Counted from the first letter of the stretch, positions 1 to 10,821 are shown. The stretch: 64,000 nt of DNA from Scolanthus callimorphus (GCA_033964015.1 CM066914.1:6253831-6317830), one strand, 5' to 3'. A program made the numbers and translations. The notes: generated from the letters alone by a model not told the origin.

Positions 1-204
1 TCCGTCGCTATCACCTTCATCAATTGTGCTAGAGGTCAAGACACAGACATGGAAACCATGTTTGTGGTCACTGTTAAATGTACAAACCAAACTTGTACAA
101 ACCAATTGCAAAATTAAACAAATCAGCTAAAATGAGCATCTGCATCTATATCTTGAAACTATACAAGCTGAAACCCGGGTACACTAATACATATGAGAAA
201 TCCG
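1..204. other. No gene recognised at the window edge
   Basis: AT-rich sequence with no open reading frame that looks like a gene and no recognisable repeat. It ends where the first array of the 8-bp minisatellite begins. Confidence 0.5.
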
Positions 205-305
205 ATACAAGGAATCTTTGTATCTTCGTATCTTTGTATCTTAGTATCTTAGCATCTTCGTATCTTCGTATCTTCGTATCTTTGTATCTTCGTATCTTCG
301 TTTAT
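205..305. repeat. 8-bp minisatellite array, unit YGTATCTT
   Basis: About a dozen head-to-tail units of YGTATCTT (Y is C or T). The same unit recurs at 847-1085 and 1859-2089. Because 8 is not a multiple of 3, all three frames stay open over long stretches and give artificial proteins rich in LRIFVSSY, which are not genes. Confidence 0.9.
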
Positions 306-702
306 TATATGGATGCCAGTGTTTTACCGGAAACTAAAACACTCGTATTTTCCATATCTTCACTAGTGAAAATATGAAAAAGTTATGTACCGCATGTCCC
401 GGATGTGCACGTTTGCAGTGCTGTTTTCCTCACCTTCGTCTGCAGTGATATCTCGCTCGGTCACTCGAGTTTTAAGCCACAAAACTAAGTTTTGTTCTAG
501 TTCTAACGAGAAAAACCTTATTTCAACTATGGCAGAGAATGCTACAGCAACACAAAAATGGAAATTAGTTCTTAACGACACTGGGAACCAGAAAGATTGA
601 GGGAGCATTTCACAACTAAACACTTTCGACTTTACCAAGTGAGTTGTTCAATTTGTTATGTTTTGCCGCTATGTCAATTCTTATCCATATAATAAAAAGA
701 AC

Positions 703-839
703 ATTACACGGTGGCTTGAAGATATGGATTTTATTTTCTCGTGTCAAAAACAATATTTTACTCACTCGCTGCGCTCGTTCGTAAAATATTGTTCTTGCCA
801 CTCGAAAATAAAATCCATATCTTCGCGCCACCGTGTAAT
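703..839. repeat. Foldback hairpin in unit 1
   Basis: Imperfect inverted repeat with arms of about 60 bp around a short centre near 770. The left arm starts attacacggtgg and the right arm ends ccaccgtgtaat, with matching inner parts around aacaatattttac and gtaaaatattgtt. It could be an old MITE or the stem of a larger foldback element, and it lies directly beside the minisatellite array. Confidence 0.85.
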
Positions 840-846
840 ATCCTCT

Positions 847-1085
847 ATATATTTGTATCTTCGCATCTTCGTATCTTCGTATATTATCTTTGTATCTTCG
901 TATCTTCGTATCTTGGCGTATCTTCGTATCTTTGTATCTTTGTATCTTTGTATCTTCGTATATTTGTATATTCGTATCTTCGTATCTTTGTATCTTTGTA
1001 TCTTCGTATCTTCGTATCTTTGTATCTTCGTATCTTTGTATCTTCGTATCTTTGTATCTTCGTATCTTTGTATCTTCGTATCTCG
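847..1085. repeat. 8-bp minisatellite array in unit 1
   Basis: About 30 units of YGTATCTT with occasional shorter variants such as TATTATCTT. The right edge runs directly into tctcgaaatagtgc, a flank that is shared with the related TGCATCTT array at 3246-3330. Confidence 0.9.
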
Positions 1086-1714
1086 AAATAGTGCTACCCG
1101 TGATTTCGAGCTGATAAAATCGCGATAATTGTGATTTCTTTTGTCTCGGCTGAGTTTACGCATACAGCTAGTGAATTATCCGTGGTATTCAAGGATGTCA
1201 CACCCCCTGACGTACGGCTTACTTGTAAACCTGTATTTCTAGATTTTTAGCTGAATGTAACTACCGTGTAAGTATTATATTGTATTATATTATATCTGTC
1301 ACGTAGTGTGGCGAGTGATAGCGCCTGGCACATTGTTTGTCAAAGTCACGCACATTTTGATCTCGAGGATTTCACTAGTGAAAATATGAAAAAGTTATGT
1401 ACCGCATGTCCCGGATGTGCACGTTTGCAGTGCTGTTTTCCTCACCTTCGTCTGCAGTGATATCTCGCTCGGTCACTCGAGTTTTAAGCCACAAAACTAA
1501 GTTTTGTTCTAGTTCTAACGAGAAAAACCTTATTTCAACTATGGCAGAGAATGCTACAGCAACACAAAAATGGAAATTAGTTCTTAACGACACTGGGAAC
1601 CAGAAAGATTGAGGGAGCATTTCACAACTAAACACTTTCGACTTTACCAAGTGAGTTGTTCAATTTGTTATGTTTTGCCGCTATGTCAATTCTTATCCAT
1701 ATAATAAAAAGAAC

Positions 1715-1851
1715 ATTACACGGTGGCTTGAAGATATGGATTTTATTTTCTCGTGTCAAAAACAATATTTTACTCACTCGCTGCGCTCGTTCGTAAAATA
1801 TTGTTCTTGCCACTCGAAAATAAAATCCATATCTTCGCGCCACCGTGTAAT
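1715..1851. repeat. Foldback hairpin in unit 2
   Basis: Second copy of the hairpin at 703-839, offset by exactly 1,012 bp. Confidence 0.85.
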
Positions 1852-1858
1852 ATCCTCT

Positions 1859-2089
1859 ATATATTTGTATCTTCGTATCTTCGTATCTTCGTATCTTCGT
1901 ATCTTCGTATATTATCTTTGTATCTTCGTATCTTCGTATCTTGGCGTATCTTCGTATCTTTGTATCTTTGTATCTTCGTATATTTGTATATTCGTATCTT
2001 CGTATCTTTGTATCTTTGTATCTTCGTATCTTCGTATCTTTGTATCTTCGTATCTTTGTATCTTCGTATCTTTGTATCTTCGTATCTCG
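1859..2089. repeat. 8-bp minisatellite array in unit 2
   Basis: YGTATCTT array equivalent to 847-1085 but with a different order of C and T variants and a slightly different copy number. It is the only clear difference between the two 1-kb units. Confidence 0.9.
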
Positions 2090-2495
2090 AAATAGTGCTA
2101 CCCGTGATTTCGAGCTGATAAAATCGCGATAATTGTGATTTCTTTTGTCTCGGCTGAGTTTACGCATACAGCTAGTGAATTATCCGTGGTATTCAAGGAT
2201 GTCACACCCCCTGACGTACGGCTTACTTGTAAACCTGTATTTCTAGATTTTTAGCTGAATGTAACTACCGTGTAAGTATTATATTGTATTATATTATATC
2301 TGTCACGTAGTGTGGCGAGTGATAGCGCCTGGCACATTGTTTGTCAAAGTCACGCACATTTTGATCTCGAGGATTTGACAGACTATTAGGCATAGATAGA
2401 TAGATTTTATTTTCCATTTCGTTCTCTAATATATATTATTTACATCAGACTTGCTAATCAATTACAAAGAAATGGAAGGAAGGCTATCAAGCTCA

Positions 2496-3343
2496 GGCTT
2501 GCACTATTTCAAGATGCAATATGCAAAGATGCAGAGATGCAATGCAAAGATGCAAAGATGCAAAAGATCCAAAGATGCAAAGATGCAAAAGATGCAAAAG
2601 ATGCAAAGATGCAAAGATGTGCAAAGTGCAAGGGTATTAAATTACAGCATTTAGTGAAAATTCCTAATACAGTGTTGGAAGCCGCAATGTCTCATAATAA
2701 ATACATTAGCGGTTGTACGCGTGAGCCGAGTATCGATTTATTTAGCAATTTCGCAGATTATTATACCAATTTTAGAAGCTTCACGATGAAAACAAAAATA
2801 CATAGAACTCAACCTGACCCTGTTTATGACTAAAAAGCGGAAAATGGATGCTTTCTGCGTGACGTATAACTTGATAAAATTTTAAAAATAAAAACCGCGT
2901 TTATGACAAAAAAAAAACTCAAAAACCGGGTAAATCTGGAAAAGATTACGCTGTTTGTGACAAGCTCGAAAACCTACGCCCCGAGGTATGTGTATAAGTT
3001 TCCCCTTATAGCTGGCTACAATTAACAGAACGATTTTTTTTAATTTTTAATTATTTTTTTTTGGTGGGGGGGGGGGGGGGGGGGGTAGAAACGCCATTCT
3101 AGTTCAGATGATGTTTTCTCGTTGTTTTCGGCTCGCGCTTTCCGCTTGAATTATATATGAGTTCAATAAATTATCTTGGAGAGCTCGAAGTAAAAGAGGT
3201 GTCCTGGGCAATTGAGTTCTATGTATTTTTGTTTTCATCGTGAAGATCGTGATCTTTGCATCTTTTGCATCTTTGCATCTTTGCATCTTTGCATCTCTGC
3301 ATCTCTGCATCTCTGCATCTTGCATCTTGAAATAGTGCAAGCC
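2496..3343. mobile_element. Foldback element with minisatellite arms
   Basis: The ends are inverted copies of each other: ggcttgcactatttcaag on the left and cttgaaatagtgcaagcc on the right. Inside each end lies an array of the 8-9-bp unit AAGATGCA (left, about 2515-2628) or TGCATCTT (right, about 3246-3325). A second inverted pair sits at about 2779-2813 and 3209-3244. The unit TGCATCTT differs by one base from the TGTATCTT unit of the upstream arrays, and the GAAATAGTGC flank is shared. It codes for nothing recognisable. A non-autonomous foldback or Helitron-related element is possible, but I cannot assign a class. Confidence 0.75.
3064..3085. repeat. Poly-G tract
   Basis: Run of about 20 G inside the foldback at 2496-3343. 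It is one of many homopolymeric G or C tracts in the window. Confidence 0.95.
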
Positions 3344-3885
3344 GTGACAGCATGACTTTCAAATAATCTGTGAAGTTCTTAATCTCAGTATAACTTACCT
3401 GTAACTGTAAGTGTAATAAGCTCGAAAGTTACCATCACAGCTACTGCTATGAAACCTGCAATAAAAATTTTTTTTAATTGTCGCATTTCACAACGACATG
3501 TCATATTTCTAGACGGGAAACTTTCTGTAATACGGCGCTTGCAATAATGCGAGACTCTCTAATAATGTGAGAAGAATATTGTCGAGTCGCCTTTACACGT
3601 AGCAAGCCCGTGAAATGGTTAAATGACGAAGGCCATGGTCATCTGAATCGCCCCGCGTGAGGGCGCTCTGATTTTAGGATTAGCATGGCAACCCCTTTAA
3701 TCCCATAAAATTATCTTTTATTCATTTCCGGCTTACTTTTTAGGGACGTGTCATTATTTAGCGGGGGGGGCTCCTATTTTTGTGGGGAGGGTCCTAACTT
3801 TTACTTCAACGTGTACAAATCGAACGATTGACTTCCTGTTCATATAGCGTAAAAGTCTTGTGTCATCTATCAACTACTTCCCGTA
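3344..3885. other. No gene seen; relic repeat ends
   Basis: There is no convincing open frame. A segment near 3741-3800 (tagggacgtgtcatt followed by a G-rich run) resembles the start of the G-rich foldback at 22873-23010, so part of this stretch is probably a relic of that repeat family. Confidence 0.5.
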
Positions 3886-3890
3886 GGCTT

Positions 3891-4312
3891 TGGTTCGCTG
3901 TACTGTTTCTGATTCCGTGAAGACTTTACCACAAATCGTATAACACTCTAATTTGAAGAGATATTTATTCGATCTAAACAAGAATGCACGTAAATAACAT
4001 TTAGTCAGAGATTACAGGAAATCAACGCTTATTTACAATAATTCGGAATCTATAAACACTTACTTCTGTGGCGTGTCTAACTGATCACTGATAATAACTC
4101 CTGGTTAGCTGTTTTTACTGTGTCCGGGTTAGCTGTATTTCTGTTCCTTTGGTTAGCTGAAATTCCACTGATTATACAAACGTTATCTATGTACTTACAA
4201 TCACATGATTCATACGGTGTAAAACGATCTCTTGATATTAACATCGTAATCTCTCTTATAATAATTAACTAATCAATAGTGTTCAATATATTGTCCATTT
4301 ATTAACGTAACA
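3891..4312 (-). repeat. 3' LTR of the BEL/Pao element
   Basis: 422-bp LTR with TG and CA ends, nearly identical to the 5' LTR once the MITE in the latter is ignored. It keeps the uninterrupted site gttcctttggttagctg where the other LTR carries the MITE. The target-site copy ggctt precedes it. Confidence 0.93.
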
Positions 4313-4376
4313 TCCTCCGCCCCGATAAGGGCGTAGTCCTTATCCTATCCGCGGCTTGTAGCTTTATTAAGAGTCT

Positions 4377-7300
4377 CTATTCTGCGAACCCGCCTGCAGG
4401 GTAGATCACTGCGAGTTTTGTAACTGGACGGTCATATGTGCCAGCTGCTGTTTTCACCTTTGCGTTGCGAACCCGTCCGTCCTGTCCTGGGAATACGTTG
4501 ATCACTCGACCGATTGACCACTTGCCTCTGATCGCATTCGGCTCTGATAGTATCACCATGTCATCGTTTCGGTTTTCGACAGTCCACTTTTTTCTTGGAA
4601 CGAGTGTGGGGAACACGTCTCTCGACCATCTTTTCCAAAATGAATCTACTATCCTTTGGACGAATTCTACGCGATGGCGTGGATTGCTTGTTTCTTTGAA
4701 CGGGCCTTGCGGTACTCTGCTTGTTGCGCGTCCGAGCAACATGTCATTAGGGCAAAGATAAGCCCCGTCATCCGGGTCATTTGGGATTCGTCCGATTGGT
4801 CTCTGGTTTACTAGGTTTGCAGATTCCAGCAGTACCGTATATAGCTCGAATGGTGTGAGTACTTGTTCTCCGATTGCCTTCTTGATCGTTTGCTTGCAGC
4901 TTTTGACAAGAGATTCTGCACACCCGTTTTGGTGAGGCGCAGCAGGTGTAATGAATTTCCATTCGATTCCTTTTTCTGCCGCAAACTCTTTTAGCTCGTC
5001 GTTATCAAGCCCTGCTATCATCTCCTTGAGCTCTCTCTCGGCTCCTACGAACTGACTACCGTTGTCACTGAGAACTACAGCTGGTTGACCTCTTATGGCG
5101 AAGAACCGGCTTAGCACTTGAAGGAACTCCATAGTTGATAGATCCGTCGCCAATTCTAGGTGTACCGCCCTGGTGTTTAGGCATGTAAATATTACTCCAT
5201 ATCGTTTGTCCGTCTTTCCTCTGCCGATCTTTACGGTAATAGGTCCAAAATAATCGCAGGCTGTGACGTAGAAGGCTGGGGTACAGGGAGCCAACCGCAA
5301 CCGTGGTAGTGCCGACATCAGCTGCTCCTCCGCTCTGTGGGCCAGCTTTCGGCATAGAACACAGGACCTCTTTACTGTTTTGCTTAGCTTGTTTCCTTTC
5401 AGTACCCAGTACTGACTTCTCACCTTGGCTGTAGTAGCAGCGACTCCAGTGTGACCCTGTGTCCTGTGTGTGTGGCTGGTAATCAGGTATGACACTCTGT
5501 GTGTGCTTGGCAGTAGAATAGGGTGCTTATTCTCGTACGTTAATAGTGCTTCATCTACTCGTCCTCCTACCCGTATTATCTCTTTATCATCGACAAACGG
5601 GCTCAGTGAGATAAACTCTCCCTTCTGTAGGCGTTTCGCCAATTCCTTCTGGGCGTTTCTTATCCAGATCAACTCTGCCTTCCTTATTTCTTCCACTGTG
5701 AGTGGTCCTTCTCTACCTCTCTGTCCGTGACGTCTTAGGCGAATCTTCTCTGCGAGTCTAAGTATCCAAGCTGTCGTTCTTAGAAGTTTTCTCCAGCTTG
5801 AAAACCTGCTTGCGTCTATAACCTCTTCAGCTTCTGCGGTCATGGCTCCACAGAACTTCTCCTTTCGCCGCTCTTTGTCCTCTTCTTGGGGCTCTTCTTG
5901 GGTTGCTCCGTTTGGCCATTCTTCCTCTGGGCGCCGTAGGAACTCTGGACCATTGCTCCATCTTCCGGATAACTCCTGTGCGGCAATACCTCTAGACACG
6001 TCGTCGGCAACGTTGTTTTCTCCTGGCAGGTGCCTCCAGTCATTCGGGTCAGTCTTGTCTTGTATCTCGCTTACTCTTGCTGATACGAAGGGTTTAAAGC
6101 TTCTAGGTGCACTTCTTATCCAATGGTGAACTATCATACTGTCTGTACACAGCATAACTTTCTCAAACTTTAGACGACTTTCCTCTTGTAGCGTCTTACA
6201 TAGTCGTGCTGCCAGCACAGCAGCTTGAAGCTCTAAGCGGGGAATGGTGAGCTCTTTCAGAGGCGCAACGCGAGATCTAGCTGCAACAAATCTGACTTCA
6301 TATCCATCGTTCGCGATTCTCCATCTCAAATACGCGCATGCGCCAAATGCGTCTTGCGAAGCGTCGGAGAAAATACAGAGTATCGGGAGATTTGTAGCGT
6401 GGGCGGGGGTGAGGCATCTAGGAAGCACTTGTCTACTCATCCCTTCCAACTCTTCGAAAAGGGCTGTCCATTCTTTTGCCAGCTGTGGCTCTAGCTCCTG
6501 GTCCCATTCATATCCCATCTGCCATAGCTTCTGTAACCCGACCTTTGCTCTGATAACAACTGGTTCGGTGTATCCTATTGGATCGTAGATACGCGCAATG
6601 CGACTTAATATCTTCCTTTTCGTTAGCGGGATTTTCTCCTCTGGAGGATGGCCTTTAAACGCTAATGTATCATTCTTGTTGTTCCACGTGATTCCTAGGA
6701 CTTTCTCTTCTGGCTTTGGCTGGAATAGCTTTGTCTCTTCTCCGTCATTCATTTCTTCAGTTGGCTCGCTGGTAATCCATTTCTTTACATGGAATCCTCC
6801 GTTTTCCAACACTTGGTCTAGATCCTTTGAGATCTTGTGCACTTTCTCCGCCGTATCTTCTGAGTGACAAATATCGTCCATGTAAACATTCTTCTTTAAA
6901 ACTTGAGCAGCATCGGGAAACTCTTGCTCGCCTTGCTCAGCGGTTTTCCTCAGCGCTATCTGAGCCATGGCAGGTGCGGGCTTGTCTCCAAACGTGAGCA
7001 CGGTTTTGACATATGTGTCTGGTGTTCGGTGGGTTTCCATATCTCACCAGAGATACCGGTGCACGTGCTGATCCGAGACAGCAATCAGGATTCTGTGGTA
7101 CATCTTGGAGAGGTCTCCTATTAGCGCACATTCTCTTTCTCTAAAACGTAGTAGCACTCCGAACAAATCATTCAACAAGTCTGGGCCTTTCATCCAGTAC
7201 TCATTTAGGACGTGTCCTTGGAAACTGGAAGATGTGTTGAAGACGATGCGAAGGGGGGTACTTGCGCTCTCTGGACGTTTTACTCCATGGTGGTTTATGT

Positions 7301-7721
7301 AGTGAACAGGACCGTTGTAACTCTTGATTTCTTCCTCCGTCAGTTTTCGGGAAAACTTCATTTCGCACATTTCATTCATCTGTCTGTTGTAGGCCTCAGC
7401 GTGTTCTGGGCTTTTCTGTAATCGCCGTTCGGTTGATTCTAGCCTTTTTAACGCAGCTACTTTATTATCTGGTAACAGCGTTGGGTCTCGTTTCCATGGA
7501 TACGGGATAAGCCACTGATTTTCTACTCTCTTGCATGAATTGCTGATAACCTCGGCTTCTTCTGTTTCGACTTGTGTCAGTTTACTCACTTCGCATGTAC
7601 ACGGTTTGACTTCAACGCCCATATTTTCTGTTTTCCAGAATGCCGAGAGATCGATGGGGTTTTTTGTAGGAGATATGGTACACTTCACCACCCCTCCCTG
7701 TGCTTGTAGAATTGCCTCCAA
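4377..7721 (-). pseudogene. BEL/Pao pol: reverse transcriptase, RNase H, integrase
   Basis: One reading frame from 7721 to 4377 is broken by a single TGA at 7044-7046. Upstream of the stop lies the N-terminal reverse transcriptase (VFNTSSSFQG and the LIGDLSKMYHRI segment). Downstream come the YMDD catalytic box about 53 residues into the second part, an RNase H region (FSDAS, LELQAAVLAARL, CTDSM), the HHCC integrase zinc finger ending CVLC, the integrase core with Asp in TACDYFGP and LSDNGSQF, Glu in PHQNGCAESL, and a C-terminal WSIGRV segment. This order and these boxes are diagnostic of BEL/Pao. The frame is lost again near 7715-7720, just upstream. Confidence 0.9.
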
Positions 7722-7771
7722 ATATGACCCATCCGATTGGGGTGTTGCGCGCCACCAGCTCGCCTGATTGT

Positions 7772-8173
7772 TTAGTAGGGCCTGTGTGCAGGTGGGCGTG
7801 ATCGATACCGATGAGTAAAAAAAACTTGACCCTTTCCGCGGCGGATCTTTTCCCTTTCTAAGACTAGGAGAGTTGCTATTTTCTTTATCTCTATGGCTGC
7901 CGCATCATCACTAATTGTCGGGATGCCGATTGCTTTAACGGATACTGTCTTCCCGCCGTCTGTACATATCGGTACTTTGTACACTTGTGTCTTCATGCCT
8001 TCCTCTTCGCCTCCAACCTTGGTTATAGTTATGTGTGTGTCTTTTCTCTTCAGACCTAGCATTTTTGCGGTGTCATGTCTGATCAAACTTATCTGGGCTC
8101 CGGAATCTATCAGGATGTTTGCCTGCTTTTGTAGACCATTTTGGCCGCAAATATTGGCCGTTACTATAGGCAA
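7772..8173 (-). pseudogene. BEL/Pao aspartic protease region
   Basis: 133-codon frame with the retropepsin active-site box IDSGAQISLI about 27 residues in, followed by a beta-rich stretch. The frame is lost at a run of eight A on the plus strand at about 7817-7824. From there the family-typical sequence continues in a different frame to about 7718 and then shifts once more into the reverse-transcriptase frame. These two shifts separate protease from pol. The first methionine overlaps the end of the gag frame, so the true start is not certain. Confidence 0.85.
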
Positions 8174-8997
8174 AATCGCCCCGTTGTTGTTGGATGTCGC
8201 CCCAACGGTAACACTTTGTGGTTTATGCAGTAATGGGTGGTGGAAAGACTGACATGCCTCGTCGCTAGTGCATTGCTTGACGTGGCGTACTCTCTTACGT
8301 CTCCTTTAAATAAAGGCAGTTTCGGTTTTTCTATTTTGAAGCTACACGTTGCTGTCAACGGGGTTGTGATTAGCGGGGTAGTGGTGGTCTGGACAATGTC
8401 AATAGCGGCGGCGGGGCTCGCTTGCGTGCCACTGCCGGTGATCTGGATAATGTCACTGTCAGGGCTGTCACTCTTTGTATTGTCGACAGGGGCAGAACTG
8501 GTCTGGACAATGTCACCGTCAGAGCTGTCAATCTTGTCTGCATTGTTAGGGGTCTGGGTGTTCTGGACAATGTCACTAACACTGTCAGAGCTGGCGCCGC
8601 TCGGTCCTGGGAGCATTTGAACAATAATATTGCTATCTTTATCCGTCCCCTTTCCCTTACACTTCCCTTTTCCTTTAAACTTTTCCTCTTCTGCAATTTC
8701 CTTACTTTCTAAAAACATTTTCGCCTCAACCTCCAGCTTCATGAAACTGTCTTGGCATTCATTAATCCAGCTCTCTTCGGTTTCGTACGTTTCATCGTCG
8801 ATGAGCTGTGCGTACGTCTCGTGTTTTGCGATAAGAGTCTTATACGCGCTTCGATACTTATTTAACGCTCCTCTTACCTCGTCTGTCGTTCTATTATTTT
8901 CGATACCGTGCGTCAATGCCTTCCCAGCCCTTGTGAAGGCTGATTTTGCTGTTCTTCGGTCTACCTTAGTTTGCTTAAGTTCCCCTTCGCTAGCCAT
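8164..8997 (-). pseudogene. BEL/Pao gag, internally deleted
   Basis: The frame is open from 9132, inside the LTR, but the plausible start is the methionine at 8997 (MASEGELKQTKV). The N-terminal part is helical and highly charged, as in BEL gag. It is followed by a Lys/Gly-rich patch and a Ser/Asp-rich linker containing five DIVQ or DIIQ repeats. After LPLFKGDVREY the usual capsid domain is missing and the frame runs into sequence that is read differently in related elements, so a large internal deletion near 8290 is likely. The product would not be functional. Confidence 0.8.
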
Positions 8998-9090
8998 CCT
9001 GTGAATCTCGCCACATCTGTCGTTCTTCGTTGCTTTAAATACTTGGTCTCCTGAGCTGAGCGATCTTCTCCGCCGAGAAATCGAATGTAA

Positions 9091-10161
9091 TGGTTCGCTG
9101 TACTGTTTCTGATTCCGTGAAGACTTTACCACAATCGTATAACACTCTAAATTTAGAGATATTTATTCGATCTAAACAAGAATGCACGTAAATAACATTT
9201 AGTCAGAGATTACAGGAAATCAACGCTTATTTACAATAATTCGGAATCTATAAACACTTACTTCTGTGGCGTGTCTAACTGATCACTGATAATAACTCCT
9301 GGTTAGCTGTTTTTACTGTGTCCGGGTTAGCTGTATTTCTGTTCCTTTAGTCCCGGCGTAACAAATCGATAAATCAATAACCCAATAAAATCGATACTTG
9401 TCGATACTAATCGATTTTAGTCGATTGATTTTATCGGTAATCGATAAAAATTGATCGCTAGCCATGTTGTGATTATCGATTTTTCAATAATTATATCGAT
9501 TTTCATCGATTTTTATCGACAGAATGTATCGATATTTGAAAAGATGCCTCTAATAGAAGAAATTCCACTTCTAGTCTTGGGTAGTCTACCCTGGAAACCA
9601 GAGGCTCGAGGTCCAAAGAATTAAAGATCGAGTTTCCGGAGAAACAACAAAAACGTGAGCGGGCAGAGTTTCAGCTTCTGGTCCCCACAGTATTGGGGTG
9701 TAGTCCAGAATCTTCTCGGATCTTTGTCTTAATAGCATGGTATAGTTTGCTGCTCGTCTGCTGCGTTCTTGGTCGAGACACAATACATTTAAACAACTTT
9801 TATCTTTGGAATAGTGTTATGCTATACTTTCGATATCAAGTGATATCGATTTTTATCGATGTGTTGGGGATGGCTGTGACTATCGATTTTTATCGATTGC
9901 CGATATTAATCGATAATGATCGGTCAATCTGATCGACAAATATCAATTTATCGATCAGTTTTCGATGATCGATTTCTATCGATTTGTTACGCCGGGTTTA
10001 GTTAGCTGAAATTCCACTGATTATACAAACGTTATCTATGTACTTACAATCACATGATTCATACGGTGTAAAACGATCTCTTGATATTAACATCGTAATC
10101 TCTCTTATAATAATTAACTAATCAATAGTGTTCAATATATTGTCCATTTATTAACGTAACA
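9091..10161 (-). repeat. 5' LTR of the BEL/Pao element, split by a MITE
   Basis: LTR matching 3891-4312 but interrupted by a 645-bp insertion at 9352-9996. Apart from the insertion the two LTRs differ at few sites, for example aatttgaaga versus aaatttaga near their starts. The target-site copy ggctt follows at 10162-10166. Confidence 0.92.
9352..9996. mobile_element. ATCGAT-rich MITE inserted in the LTR
   Basis: The termini are inverted: cccggcgtaacaaatcgata on the left and tatcgatttgttacgccggg on the right. The element is flanked by a direct repeat tttagt (9346-9351 and 9997-10002), and the other LTR supplies the empty site. It contains more than twenty ATCGAT or ATCGATTTTTATCGAT motifs concentrated near both ends and no transposase. 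It is younger than the retrotransposon it interrupts. The superfamily is not determined. Confidence 0.9.
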
Positions 10162-10166
10162 GGCTT

Positions 10167-10821
10167 TGAAATACCAGATCAGTTTAATAGTTAACATGAA
10201 ATACGATCATATGATCTGCGAAGAACCGCCAAAACTCCAATTCGTTTCAGCAATGGCGGCAACATGGGAAGCACTTTCAAGGAACAATTCGCTTTCGATC
10301 GAATTTTCGGAAGGTTTGCCGATCCGAATAAGAAGTGGCATGTCGTATCAAGTAAATGGTAGGTTGAAGGGAGGTTGAACCTTGTTTTAAAGTCCGGTGC
10401 GATAAAATACTGTCTCGAGGAAGTAAAGCAAGTTCCCTGGAAATCGCTAAATGATGGAAGGAGACTGCCGTTCGAAGAACTCTTCGGATCTTCGCGAGAG
10501 GGTTAACTTCAGTTGTTGTTGCAACGGTATGTGACCTTCTACTACTAATCTAAGCCTTTCCCCGAGGAGGAAAAACCTCGTATATGATAGTTTTGCTGCC
10601 TCCTCTGAGTTTGTATGACTCAGAATAATGTATAAACAATTTTAAGTTCCTTTGGCGGGACAAACGCCCGCCAGCTCTAAACTTATTGATACTTCTCCGC
10701 GAACGCCAGAAAGTCGAAGGACAGGAACCAGAAAAGCCCCAAACAAACAGGGATTTTCAAAACATCGAAAGATGCGCTCTGTGGAATTTTCATACTTTTT
10801 TTGTGAATACACAACGTTAGT
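10167..10821. other. No gene seen downstream of the retrotransposon
   Basis: Short open frames only, for example 10166-10378 plus (70 codons), with no recognisable domain and no splice or repeat pattern I can support. Confidence 0.45.

Larger units (their letters stand above)
361..1372. repeat. 1-kb tandem duplication, unit 1
   Basis: This 1,012-bp block is repeated directly at 1373-2376. The two copies are almost identical, and the small length difference lies in the internal minisatellite. In order, each unit holds a unique part of about 340 bp, a foldback of about 137 bp, a YGTATCTT array and a unique tail of about 290 bp. The left edge is the near-palindrome cactagtgaaaatatg. Short open frames inside (for example 363-638 minus) exist in both copies but resemble no known protein. 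The near identity suggests a recent duplication or homogenisation. Confidence 0.9.
1373..2376. repeat. 1-kb tandem duplication, unit 2
   Basis: This is the second copy of the block at 361-1372, shorter by about 8 bp because of unit-number differences in its YGTATCTT array. It ends at 2376, after which the sequence (gacagactattagg) no longer matches unit 1. Confidence 0.9.
3891..10161 (-). mobile_element. BEL/Pao LTR retrotransposon, defective
   Basis: A complete-looking LTR element read on the minus strand. It has two LTRs that start TGGTTCGC and end GTAACA on the plus strand, flanked by the 5-bp direct repeat ggctt at 3886-3890 and 10162-10166. The internal part codes gag, protease and pol in the order typical of BEL/Pao. 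The element is non-functional as it stands. Gag lacks its capsid and most of the zinc-knuckle region, two frame breaks lie between protease and reverse transcriptase, and one in-frame stop lies in reverse transcriptase. A G-rich stretch beside the 3' LTR (4313-4330, read on the minus strand) is a plausible polypurine tract. I saw no convincing tRNA primer site. Confidence 0.93.

Noticed and set aside
363..638. 91-codon minus-strand frame present twice (also 1375-1650)
   Set aside because: Its duplication follows from the 1-kb tandem repeat and is not evidence of selection. The composition and lack of any domain do not support a gene.
658..2132. Several 60-180-codon frames with LRIFVSSYL or KDTKIRRYED repeats
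   Set aside because: They are translations of the YGTATCTT minisatellite. The repeat is open in several frames on both strands and no non-repeat coding part is recognisable.
9352..9996. Second solo LTR or gene inside the 5' LTR
   Set aside because: The inverted ends, the tttagt repeat and the empty site in the other LTR show that it is a MITE.
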